Positions 26,618-36,144 of a DNA stretch of 64,000 nucleotides are shown in pieces; positions within the stretch are counted from its first letter, which is position 1; the number at the start of each line of letters is the position of its first letter. The translations under genes and the position numbers were made by a program. This DNA is from Streptomyces sp. WP-1 (GTDB lineage: Bacteria; Actinomycetota; Actinomycetes; Streptomycetales; Streptomycetaceae). The notes below the pieces were generated by a model that had not been told where the DNA came from, searched no databases, and worked only from the letters and a program-made list of their open reading frames with translations. The stretch spans positions 6,791,001 through 6,855,000 of the forward strand of contig NZ_CP123923.1 in the NCBI RefSeq assembly GCF_030450125.1, given 5' to 3'.

Positions 26618-27840
26618 CGAGCACCCCGCCGCGCCGCGTCGTCGTGGTGGGCGCCTCGGCGGCCGGTCTGACGGCCGCCGAGACCCTGCGCCGCGCGGGC
26701 TACGACGGCTCGCTCACCCTCGTCGGGAGCGAGCCGCACCCGCCCTACGACCGGCCGCCGCTGTCCAAGCAGGTCCTCACCGGCGCCTGGGAGCCCGAGC
26801 GGGTGCACCTGCGCCGCCCGGCCGATCTGGACGCCCTCGCCCTCGACCTGCGGCTCGGCGTGCCCGCCGCCGCCCTCGCCCCGGCGACCCGCACCGTTAC
26901 CCTCGCCGACGGCACCGGCCTGACGTACGACGGTCTGATCATCGCCACCGGGGTCCGGCCGCGCCGGCTGCCCGAGTGCGACACCCCCGGCGTCCATGTC
27001 CTGCGGGAACTCGGGGACGCCCTCACCCTGCGCGAGCGGCTGTCCGCCGGGGGCCGGCTGGTCGTGGTGGGCGCCGGGTTCCTCGGGGCCGAGGTCGCCG
27101 CCGCCGCGCGTACCCTCGGCGCGACCGTCACCCTGGTGGAACCCGCCCCCGTCCCCCTCGCACACGCCGTCGGACAGCAGGTCGGCACCTATCTGGCCCA
27201 GGTCCACCGCGACCATGGCGTGGACCTGCGGACCGGGACCAAGGTCGCCGGGATCACCACCGGGGCGGGCCGGGCCACCGGCGTGCTCCTCAGCGACGGC
27301 ACCACGATCCCGGCCGACGACGTCCTGATCGCCATCGGCTCCGAGCCCAACACCGACTGGCTGGAGGGCAGCGGGCTGCGGTTGGCCGACGGCGTGGCCT
27401 GCGACCGGTACAGCGCCGCCGCGCCCGGCATCTACGCAGCGGGCGACGTGGCCCGCTGGCACAACCCGCTCTTCGGCACCGACATGCGCGTGGAGCATCG
27501 TACGAACGCGGCCGAACAGGGCATGGCCGCCGCCCGCAACCTCCTCGCCCCCGAGCAGGCCAGACCGTTCGCGCCGGTGCCCTCCTTCTGGTCCGACCAG
27601 TACGACCTCAGGATCCAGGCGTTCGGACACCTGCGCGATCACGACGAGGCCCGGGTGGTCGACGGCGACCCGGCGGACGGCAGCTTCCTCGTGGCCTACC
27701 GCAGGGGTACGGCGCTCACCGGAGCGCTCGCCGTGGGCATGTCGCCCCGTGTCCTGCGCCCCTGGCGTACGGCGCTCGCGGCCGGAACCGAGTGGACCCG
27801 CGCCCTGGACGGCCCGCCGGAAGCGGCGGTCCAGGCTTGA
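26614..27840 (+). CDS. FAD-dependent ferredoxin reductase
   Basis: A 408-residue rubredoxin/putidaredoxin-reductase-type flavoprotein that transfers electrons from NAD(P)H to ferredoxin. The FAD-binding VVVVGASAAGLTAAE (about 9-23), the NAD(P)-binding VVVGAGFLGAEVAA (about 150-163) and the second FAD motif APGIYAAGDVA (about 270-280) are intact, as is the C-terminal reductase domain (FWSDQYDLRIQAFG). The start is a GTG overlapping the ferredoxin stop, so the two are translationally coupled. Its last codons overlap the HAIR-like element of the following dnaK promoter. Confidence 0.93.
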   Translation: MTSTPPRRVVVVGASAAGLTAAETLRRAGYDGSLTLVGSEPHPPYDRPPLSKQVLTGAWEPERVHLRRPADLDALALDLRLGVPAAALAPATRTVTLADGTGLTYDGLIIATGVRPRRLPECDTPGVHVLRELGDALTLRERLSAGGRLVVVGAGFLGAEVAAAARTLGATVTLVEPAPVPLAHAVGQQVGTYLAQVHRDHGVDLRTGTKVAGITTGAGRATGVLLSDGTTIPADDVLIAIGSEPNTDWLEGSGLRLADGVACDRYSAAAPGIYAAGDVARWHNPLFGTDMRVEHRTNAAEQGMAAARNLLAPEQARPFAPVPSFWSDQYDLRIQAFGHLRDHDEARVVDGDPADGSFLVAYRRGTALTGALAVGMSPRVLRPWRTALAAGTEWTRALDGPPEAAVQA

Positions 27841-27856
27841 CATGAGGTAGCTCAAG
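27836..27856. promoter_or_regulatory. HAIR-like inverted repeat (candidate HspR site)
   Basis: CTTGACA-N7-GCTCAAG. The HspR consensus is CTTGAGT-N7-ACTCAAG, so the halves match 5/7 and 6/7 with the exact spacer. It overlaps the reductase stop codon and lies about 150 bp before the dnaK ATG. Confidence 0.55.
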
Positions 27857-27891
27857 TTTTATTCAGGCACTGTAGGCAAGAGGCAGGCTCT

Positions 27892-27949
27892 GCGGGCAGG
27901 ACGCAGCCGCACCTCTGTGGCGGGCAGGACGCAGCCAAACCTCTATAGG
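27892..27949 (+). repeat. 28-bp tandem duplication in the dnaK leader
   Basis: Two nearly identical 28-30 bp copies beginning GCGGGCAGGACGCAGCC, the second starting at 27920. They differ mainly at GC/AA and in the GTG/ATA that follows CCTCT. They lie in the presumed 5' untranslated region, about 55 bp before the dnaK start. Confidence 0.8.
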
Positions 27950-28003
27950 CGAGGAGGACCGGGGAACACGGGTGGGGGAGCAGCCGGCAAGGGAGGATTC
28001 ACC

Positions 28004-29908
<1,905 letters not shown>

Positions 29909-29910
29909 CG

Positions 29911-30423
29911 ATGGACGAGGCCCGGCTCCCGGACACGGACCCCGCACGGCCGCGGTGCCTGGTCCGGGAGCGCACGGCCGACTTCCAGCGGGTGAAGGCC
30001 GAGTACGACAACTACGGCAAGCGGGTGCGTGGGGACCGGGCTGTCGAACGGGAGATCACCGCGGCCGACGTCCTGCGCACCCTCCTGCCCGTCCTGGACG
30101 CCGTCGAGCGCACCTGCGCCCACGAGCCCCTCGCCCCCGGCCTCGCGGACATCGCCGACACCCTGCGCACCCAGCCGGGCGCCCTGGGCCTGGAACCCCT
30201 CGGAGGCGAGGGCGAGCACTTCGACCCGGAGCGGCATGACGCCCTCGTCCACCATGTCGCCCCGGACGCGGGCGAGTTGACCTGCACCAAGATCCTGCGT
30301 TCCGGCTACCGCGCGGGTCCGCTCCTGCTGCGCCCGGCCGCGGTGGAGGTGACCGGCCCGCCACCGGACCACTCGGGCGACCGCACCGGTCAGGGCTTCC
30401 CCACGTCGAAGCCCTCGACGTAG
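29911..30423 (+). CDS. grpE: Nucleotide exchange factor GrpE
   Basis: A 170-residue GrpE, the ADP/ATP exchange factor for DnaK. The N-terminal coiled-coil is short (RTADFQRVKAEYDNYGKRV). The core LRTLLPVLDAVERT, the beta-domain signature GEHFDPERHDALVHH and the terminal GYRAGPLLLRPAAVEV are present. The C-terminal 25 residues are divergent. The ATG is 2 bp after the dnaK stop, so the pair is cotranscribed and probably coupled. It is shorter at the N-terminus than the main GrpE of Streptomyces, consistent with a paralogue specialised for the neighbouring DnaK. Confidence 0.9.
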   Translation: MDEARLPDTDPARPRCLVRERTADFQRVKAEYDNYGKRVRGDRAVEREITAADVLRTLLPVLDAVERTCAHEPLAPGLADIADTLRTQPGALGLEPLGGEGEHFDPERHDALVHHVAPDAGELTCTKILRSGYRAGPLLLRPAAVEVTGPPPDHSGDRTGQGFPTSKPST

Positions 30424-30584
30424 AGAGACGAGACGGTCGACGCGCCGCAATTGGGCGGTGGTACGCGAAACCGGGCACTACCCTCAACTCCCACCCCCGA
30501 CCCGGGCGTTGGCGACGACCAGCGCACACCCGCCCCTCTTCCGCGCGCCCGGTTGCCACAGCCCCGCGACGGAGAGAGCCCCGC

Positions 30585-30944
30585 ATGTTCGCCCCGTACC
30601 GCCGCCTGTTCTCCGCCAAGGGGAGCGTCGGCTTCACCACCACCGGCTTCCTGGCCCGGCTCGCCCTGTCCATGTCCGGCGTCGGCACCGTGGTGATGAC
30701 CGCCGCCCTGCGCCACTCCTACGGGCTGGCCGGCGCCGTGGGCGGCTCCGCCCTCGCCGCCACCCTGATCACCGTCCCGCTCCTCGGCCGCCTCGTCGAC
30801 CGCTACGGCCAGTCCCGTACGGCCGTCCCCGCGGCCATCTGGTCGGCCGCCATGCCGGCCGCCCTGGTCGCCTGCCTCGCCACCGACGCCCCGACCTGGA
30901 CCCTGTTCGTCACCAACCTGCTCTCCGCGACCGCGGCGGTGTGA
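30585..30944 (+). pseudogene. N-terminal fragment of an MFS transporter
   Basis: 119 codons with an intact start (GGAGAG 9 bases before the ATG) encode the first three or four membrane helices of a major-facilitator protein (FLARLALSMSGVGTVVMTAA, the loop LLGRLVDRYGQSR between TM2 and TM3). The frame then stops at 30944, where about 400 residues would be expected. Sequence after the stop is repeat-rich and non-coding, so the 3' two thirds have been lost rather than frameshifted. Confidence 0.75.
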
Positions 30945-31375
30945 TGTCGGTGAGGCGGGGCCTTCTCATGGAGGAGAGGGGCGGGGCCTTTCTCCTGGCG
31001 GGGAGGGGCGGGGCTGGCAGGGGGCGGGGCCTTTTTCGTGGCGGGAAGGGGCGAGGCGCGGCAGGCAGACCGGTAGGAGCCACCGGCCCGGTCGCGGGGC
31101 CGGACCGGGTGTCGACGTCGGCGGTCGTGCCCCCGCCGTCATGTTCCGGCCGTCGTCTGCCGGCATGTCCCGGCCGCCATGTCCCGGCCGCCATGTCCCG
31201 GCCGTCGTGTGCCGGTCGCCCGCATGAACTCTCGTCCCGGCGGGGCGGTACCGGGACGAGGTCCCGCCCGGCTGCCGTACAGGCCCCCGATGCAAGGGCC
31301 CGGCGGCCCGCCGCCGTCGCGACCCGGCCGAGACCGCAGGGCTCGCGTCGTAGCGGCGACAGAGGACGACGGCCG
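30945..31375. repeat. Repeat-rich non-coding stretch with 14-bp tandem repeats
   Basis: It contains three or four copies of a GGGGCGGGGCCTTT-like element between 30955 and 31060. Three tandem 14-bp units ATGTCCCGGCCGCC lie at 31165-31206, the last with one change, and a diverged copy at 31141. I see no gene. The repeats follow directly on the truncated transporter and may have mediated its deletion. Confidence 0.6.
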
Positions 31376-31681
31376 TCAGGCGCCTCTTGAGGGCGGGCGC
31401 CCCCCGCGCCCCTGGTCCGGCCCCGTGGAGAGGCGTTCGTGTTCGTCCTCCCAGACCCTCAGCAGGACTTGGGGATCGGCGCCGCAGGTGCGGGCGTACA
31501 GGAGGATGAAGCGGCGGGGCGGGAAGCAGGCGCCGCCGAGGACGCGGGCGAGGTAGTCGGCGCCGACCCCGGTCCGGTGCGCCAATATCTCGTGCTGGAC
31601 GCCCGCTTGCCTGCGCACTCGTTCGAGGACGACACCGATGTGCGTGGGACCCGTCAGCGGGCGATTGCGTGTATCGGACAT
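31376..31681 (-). CDS. Short XRE-like helix-turn-helix protein
   Basis: A 101-residue DNA-binding-type protein. The central region (HIGVVLERVRRQAGVQHEIL, then HRTGVGADYLARVLGG) has the spacing of an XRE helix-turn-helix. FILLYARTCGADPQVLLRVW follows as the last helices. The C-terminal tail is basic and disordered. The ATG at 31681 (MSDTRNRPL) is preferred over the one 13 codons upstream. No sensor domain is present. It may be an accessory regulator of the XRE/DUF397 module that follows. Confidence 0.6.
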   Translation of the reverse strand: MSDTRNRPLTGPTHIGVVLERVRRQAGVQHEILAHRTGVGADYLARVLGGACFPPRRFILLYARTCGADPQVLLRVWEDEHERLSTGPDQGRGGRPPSRGA

Positions 31682-32055
31682 TGCTGGGCTCCGCTGGGCT
31701 CTGGGGACGTGCTGGTTCATGCCTGGAGCTCGGTCAGGGGAGGTGTTCGGACTGGTGCGGGAATGACGCTAGGCGCGGAAAGGCGCCACATCTTCCCCTT
31801 TCTCCACCCGGAGTCCGCCCAGAGCCTCGGCAACCCCTGTTCAGCGGCCCTCGGCCGCACGCGACCGGATGCGCGTCGTTCGATTCACATGACGGGCACA
31901 GGGGGCTGCCGACTTTGTTCATCACCCCTGCTGAAAGCCGTACTCGGGCTGTCGCACGACAAACGTTCCGGCGTCCGCGTGCGAATTGCCGCCGACGCCT
32001 CGCCGCCCCGGTCGGGACGCCATTCGGCGGTGCGATGAACCGGTGGTCCCACAGC

Positions 32056-32066
32056 TGCACTTGCAT
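32056..32066. promoter_or_regulatory. TGCACTTGCAT element (copy 1)
   Basis: Reverse complement of the ATGCAAGTGCA core found at 32636. It is one of three related sites in this module. Confidence 0.4.
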
Positions 32067-32149
32067 GCGCGAGCAAGGGTTGAATCGAGACATTGTTGCC
32101 TTAAGCACGCATACATCGCCGGGTCCGTGGCGATCCTGATCTGGCCGGA

Positions 32150-32169
32150 CGAGATGCAATTGCATCTCG
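32150..32169. promoter_or_regulatory. Perfect 20-bp palindrome (copy 2)
   Basis: CGAGATGCAATTGCATCTCG is a perfect self-complementary 20-mer 37 bp before the DUF397 start codon. It shares the core ATGCAANTGCAT with the element at 32635 and is a likely operator. Confidence 0.65.
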
Positions 32170-32205
32170 ACGACGGGGTGTTCGTTCACCGTAGGAGGAA
32201 GTTCG

Positions 32206-32430
32206 GTGAGGAAGTCGATGTATGTGTCACGGCAGGACGCGGACGACGCCGGTGTGGTGTGGCGCAAGAGTTCGCACAGTTATCCGGAAGGGGAGTGCGT
32301 CGAAGTCGCACAGCCGTCGGGCGCGCAGGTGCTCTTCGACGACTCGAAGGTCCGCGCGGGCCGTGTGGTGGAGGTCTCCACGGCCGCGGCGGCCGCCTTC
32401 GTGACCGCCGTACGCCACGGCGACATCTGA
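32206..32430 (+). CDS. DUF397 protein
   Basis: A 74-residue protein of the DUF397 family (VVWRKSSHSYPEGECVEV, VLFDDSKVRAGRVVEV). These small acidic proteins are found almost only in actinomycetes beside Scr1/WhiJ-like XRE regulators, which they are thought to modulate. The GTG start has AGGAGG 8 bases upstream. A DUF574 methyltransferase and an XRE/DUF5753 regulator lie immediately downstream, completing the common module. The 20-bp palindrome before it suggests tight transcriptional control. Confidence 0.9.
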   Translation: MRKSMYVSRQDADDAGVVWRKSSHSYPEGECVEVAQPSGAQVLFDDSKVRAGRVVEVSTAAAAAFVTAVRHGDI

Positions 32431-32634
32431 GGCGACGACAGCCGACGACAGCCGACGCCGGGCGCACCGTCCGCATCCGCGGACGGCGCGCCCGGCCGCC
32501 GAAGCCCTCGCGGCTCTCGGCTCCCGGCTCCCGGCCCGGGGTGAACCGTCCAGGCGTGAAGGAGTTCTGACACTCCATCAAAGAAATCGAGCAGCTCTGG
32601 ACATCACCGGTAACAGGCCAGTATGCATAGGGAT

Positions 32635-32648
32635 AATGCAAGTGCATT
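32635..32648. promoter_or_regulatory. AATGCAAGTGCATT element (copy 3)
   Basis: A 12-of-14 palindrome 47 bp before the methyltransferase start, with an additional TATGCATA palindrome at 32622-32629. It has the same core as the sites at 32056 and 32150. Confidence 0.5.
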
Positions 32649-32694
32649 CCGTCCCCGAGGGGGCGGATGATCAGCGGATACCTGGGGGTGTGCC

Positions 32695-33531
32695 GTGGCG
32701 GGACAGCCTGTGCCTGGACAAGGACAGGACGGTACGAACACGGACTTAGGGCAGGACAGGGCCCACAGTGCACGCATGTACGACTACTACCTCGGCGGGA
32801 AAACGAATTACGTCGTGGACCGGGAGGCCGCCCAAGAGGTGATCCGGGTCTTCCCGGCGATCGAGACCGTCGCGAAGGTCAACCGGGCCTATATGCACCG
32901 GGCCGTCCGCTACCTCGCGGAACAGGGGATCCGGCAGTTCATCGACGTGGGGACCGGCATCCCCACCTCGCCCAACCTCCATGACGTGGCCCAGGAAGTC
33001 GCCCCCGACAGCCGGGTCGTCTACGTCGACAACGATCCCATCGTCCTCGTCTACGCCGACGAACTCCTCGACGGAACCCCGCAGGGGCGGACGGCCTACG
33101 TCCAGGCCAGCGCGACCGAGCCGGACGAAGTCTGGGCCGCCGTAAGGGAACGCGGCATCCTCGACCCCGAACTCCCGGTCGCCCTCAGCCTGCACGCCCT
33201 GATGCACTTCGTCACGGACTCCCAGAAGCCGTACGAGATCGTCAGGCGCCTCCTGGAACCCCTGCCCTCCGGCTCGTACTTGAGCCTGAGCCACTGCACC
33301 GGGGAGTTCGACCCGGAGGCCTGGCAGGCCATCATCGACACGTACGCGGAGGCCGGCACCTCCGTCCAGGTGCGCGGCCGGACGGAGGTGCTGCGCTTCT
33401 TCGACGGCCTCGAACTGGTCGACCCGGGCGTGGTTCTCGCCCACCACTGGCATCCGCGGCCCGGCAGCGGACCCGGGGTCCTCAGCGAACGGCAGGTGTC
33501 CCTCTACACCGGCGTCGCCCGCAAACCGTGA
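32695..33531 (+). CDS. SAM-dependent methyltransferase, DUF574 family
   Basis: A 278-residue protein of the DUF574 (SAM-dependent methyltransferase, TIGR-type SCO1731-like) family. The family signature RMYDYYLGGKTNYVVDREAA is at about residues 27-46. The SAM-binding IDVGTGIPTSPN and the second strand VVYVDNDPIVL follow. This family commonly lies beside XRE/DUF397 genes in Streptomyces, and its targets are unknown. The GTG start has a G-rich site (GGGGGTG). It converges on the XRE gene with 21 bp between stops. Confidence 0.9.
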   Translation: MAGQPVPGQGQDGTNTDLGQDRAHSARMYDYYLGGKTNYVVDREAAQEVIRVFPAIETVAKVNRAYMHRAVRYLAEQGIRQFIDVGTGIPTSPNLHDVAQEVAPDSRVVYVDNDPIVLVYADELLDGTPQGRTAYVQASATEPDEVWAAVRERGILDPELPVALSLHALMHFVTDSQKPYEIVRRLLEPLPSGSYLSLSHCTGEFDPEAWQAIIDTYAEAGTSVQVRGRTEVLRFFDGLELVDPGVVLAHHWHPRPGSGPGVLSERQVSLYTGVARKP

Positions 33532-33552
33532 CCGACGCGGCGCGCGCGCACG

Positions 33553-34509
33553 TCAAGTGGTTCCCAGCCGCCGGTACATGCGTGCCAGATCATTGAGCTT
33601 GCGCCGCGCCGCGTCCGGTCCCAGCCCCTTGAACCGCAGCTCGTCGAAGACGACCTCACGGTGGTCCAGGAGATCCTCGTCCTGGATGAACAGACAGCCG
33701 TCCAGGTTCTCCGCGTAGGCGACCTTCGGCACCCGGCCCTCGAAATCGAAGATCGTCGTGGTGCCGAGCTCGACCGGCAGGTTGTAGTGGTGCGCCGGAT
33801 CGACCAGTCGCAGCTGGTAGTTGCGTCGCTCGGACAGGCCGGCCAGATGCTCCATCTGGTCGGCCATGATCTCCGGGGAGCCGACGCGATTGAGCAGCGC
33901 GGCCACGTGCACCACGATGATCAGCTTCTTGCCCGCGGCGGCCTCGAACCTCGCCTGGCGCTCCTTGCGCAGCTCCAGCAGTGCGTCGTGGGTCTCGCGC
34001 TCACCACGGCCGCGCCGGATCAGCGCCTCGGCGTACGCCGGTGTCTGCGCCAGGCCGTGCAGCAGATCACTGCTGTACGCCTTGATGCGCGTCGCCATGT
34101 CCTCGAAGCTGATCACCGCCTGGAGGTACGGCTGCGCGACGGTCGACCATTCCTGCCACCACGTCGGCTGGTTGGCGCTCTCGGCGAGTTCGAGGAGGAC
34201 GTCCTGTTCCTCCTCGCTCCCGATCTCGTACACCGCGAAGAGCCGCAGCAGGTCCTTCTCCTTGAAGTGGTGCATGCCGCTCTCGATCCGGCTGAGCTTC
34301 GAGGAGGAGCAGCCCATCCGGCGCGCCACCTCCTCCTGCTTCAGCCCGAGATCGTGACGCCGGCTCCGTAACGCGTGCCCGAGCAGCATCCGGGGCGCGG
34401 ACGGAACGGCCTCGTCCTTGAGATAGCGCACGGTGCCCCGGCGGCCCGGCTTGTCCCTGCCGCCCTCGTTCTCGGCCGGCCCCGGGAGCCCTGCTATCCG
34501 CCTGACCAA
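33553..34509 (-). CDS. XRE/DUF5753 regulator (Scr1/WhiJ-like)
   Basis: A 318-residue regulator. The XRE helix-turn-helix lies near residues 42-98 (GHALRSRRHDLGLKQEEVAR, then GCSSSKLSRIESG). The remaining about 200 residues are the DUF5753 domain (SFEDMATRIKAYSSDLLHGL, LPVELGTTTIFDF). Such proteins act with DUF397 partners in development and antibiotic control. The start was taken as TTG at 34509 because AGGAGG lies 5 bases upstream; a GTG at 34431 is the alternative. It probably binds the ATGCAANTGCAT-type palindromes nearby, an inference from position. Confidence 0.88.
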   Translation of the reverse strand: MVRRIAGLPGPAENEGGRDKPGRRGTVRYLKDEAVPSAPRMLLGHALRSRRHDLGLKQEEVARRMGCSSSKLSRIESGMHHFKEKDLLRLFAVYEIGSEEEQDVLLELAESANQPTWWQEWSTVAQPYLQAVISFEDMATRIKAYSSDLLHGLAQTPAYAEALIRRGRGERETHDALLELRKERQARFEAAAGKKLIIVVHVAALLNRVGSPEIMADQMEHLAGLSERRNYQLRLVDPAHHYNLPVELGTTTIFDFEGRVPKVAYAENLDGCLFIQDEDLLDHREVVFDELRFKGLGPDAARRKLNDLARMYRRLGTT

Positions 34510-34702
34510 CGTTTCCTCCTCGTCTCTGCCCGCACCCCTGCCCCGCGGGGACCCATAGTGCACAGCCTCGCGCCTCACGGAGACCGAATCACGGGAAAAC
34601 CCATATCGGCACGGATGCCGACCCGCGTACGGCCCGTTACGGACACTCACCAGGAGAAGACGCGGCCGCCTCAGGGGTCAACGTGGCGGCCCCTGGCGGG
34701 AG

Positions 34703-35086
34703 TTGGCGCACCGGGGGGTCGGCGGAAATTGGCGGGAGATCGGCGGGGGCCCGGAGGTACCCTCCCGCGACGACCTCACCTGCCCGGCCACTCGTGGCCC
34801 CCCGCCGGAGGGCATGTCCCTGGAGGCCGACCTCGACGACCTGCGCAGGCACGCCGAGGACTTCGAACGCCGCGCCGGCTTCACCTACACCGTCCTGTCG
34901 GTCCCCGAGGGCGATGTCGTCGGCTGCGTCCACATCCACGGCGCGCGCCAGGACCCCGGCGTGACCGACGTCCGCTCCTGGGTCCGGGCGAGCCATGCCT
35001 GCCTCGACGCCGGCCTCCATCGCGTCGTCAGCGACCGGCTGGAGCGCGCGTGGCCGTTCGAGCGGGTGGCGTACGCGCCTCGCTGA
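34703..35086 (+). pseudogene. GNAT acetyltransferase remnant lacking its N-terminus
   Basis: From about residue 32 the frame matches the C-terminal half of small GNAT-type proteins of Streptomyces (PPPEGMSLEADLDDLRRHAEDF, GFTYTVL, VVGCVHIHGA, VRSWVRASHACLD, WPFERVAYAPR). The usual first about 60 residues are absent, and the codons before 34790 look non-coding, with no ribosome-binding site. Either a 5' deletion has occurred or the protein starts at the internal ATG near 34813 without much of the fold. A pseudogene is the better reading. Confidence 0.55.
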
Positions 35087-35087
35087 G

Positions 35088-35993
35088 TCACTCGCCCGGA
35101 ACCTTCGCCTCTGCCTGCCGCAGGCGGCGGAGCCGGGCCCGTCGGAAGAGTGCCGTGCCCGCCGCGGCGGCGAGGAAGGCACCGCCCGCCGTCCAGGCCA
35201 CCACCGCGGTGCGGGACGTCCGGGTGGAACCGGCTGCCGCCTGACCGGTGGAGCAGGATTTCCCGGAGGAGGCGGGGGTGACGCGCAGGCGCGCCCATGG
35301 CCGGTCCGGACCGCTCTGACCGGCATCGTGCCGGTAGACGACGTAAAGGCCGGGCGCGGCAGCGCACTTGAGGGTGGCGGTGGCGGTCAGGACGGCTCTG
35401 GCGCCGCGCAGGACGGGGCGGTCGGCGAACGCGCGGGAGGTGAGGCGGATGTCACCGTCCGCGCCCTCGTCGTCGTTGTCGGTGACGGTGACATGGCTGC
35501 CGGCCCGGAAGGTCCGCACGTCCCATTCCGACTGGGGCCAGGTGGAGTCCGGAGCCCAGCGCTCCTCCATCTTCGGCGCGGGCAGCTGCTTCACCTTGTC
35601 GCGGCAGGCCCGGCGCGCGTCCTCGCCGACCGGCCGCACCCGCACCCGCGCCCAGCGGAACGGATGCTCGTCCGGGCCCACGTCGCCCGCGCCGCGCCGT
35701 ACGACCGGGAAGGTGCCGGGCCGGACGTCACAGGCGACGGTGACGGTGGCGGTCAGCAGCGGATCCATCATGCGCAGCCTGCCCGTCGCGAGGAACGCGG
35801 ACGAGTGCAGGGTGTCGCCGTACGCGGCCTCGCCGGACCGGGCGTCGACCGTCAGCGTGTCGCCGGGCCGCACCGCCACGACGCCGCCGTACGTGAGCGA
35901 TGACGTCGACGGCGAGGCCCAGGCGGGCCCGGCCGCGAGCAAGGGCAGCAGGAGGGGGAGGGCCGCCCAGGCGGCCCCGCGGAGTCTGTCCAT
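35088..35993 (-). CDS. Exported, C-terminally membrane-anchored protein
   Basis: A 301-residue surface protein. The signal peptide is MDRLRGAAWAALPLLLPLLAAGPAWA. Two similar beta-rich domains of about 90 residues each contain LTATVTVACD and LTATATLKCA, with a PFRWARVRV/RPWARLRV strand, so the protein looks like an internal duplication. A C-terminal hydrophobic helix (VVAWTAGGAFLAAAAGTALF) followed by basic residues anchors it, without an LPXTG motif. The ATG at 35993 places the signal at the start; the frame is open to 36143 but the extra codons look non-coding. Function unknown. Confidence 0.75.
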   Translation of the reverse strand: MDRLRGAAWAALPLLLPLLAAGPAWASPSTSSLTYGGVVAVRPGDTLTVDARSGEAAYGDTLHSSAFLATGRLRMMDPLLTATVTVACDVRPGTFPVVRRGAGDVGPDEHPFRWARVRVRPVGEDARRACRDKVKQLPAPKMEERWAPDSTWPQSEWDVRTFRAGSHVTVTDNDDEGADGDIRLTSRAFADRPVLRGARAVLTATATLKCAAAPGLYVVYRHDAGQSGPDRPWARLRVTPASSGKSCSTGQAAAGSTRTSRTAVVAWTAGGAFLAAAAGTALFRRARLRRLRQAEAKVPGE

Positions 35994-36144
35994 CGCCTGT
36001 GCCTGTCTGTCTTCTGACGCCGTGTCGGTCGGCATCGCCGGTCGGTATGCTGATCCTCTTCGTGACGAACGTATGTGCGATAGATGTGATGTCAACGGTC
36101 CGGTATCGCTCACCGTTCGGCTTCCTCCAAGACGGAAAGACACC

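Larger units (their letters stand above)
31682..32205. promoter_or_regulatory. Long, lower-GC intergenic region upstream of DUF397 gene
   Basis: About 520 bp visibly richer in A and T than the rest of the window, with no convincing gene on either strand. It contains two related palindromic elements at 32056 and 32150, and a strong ribosome-binding site (AGGAGG) before the DUF397 start. It is probably a regulatory region read by XRE-type proteins encoded nearby. Confidence 0.5.
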
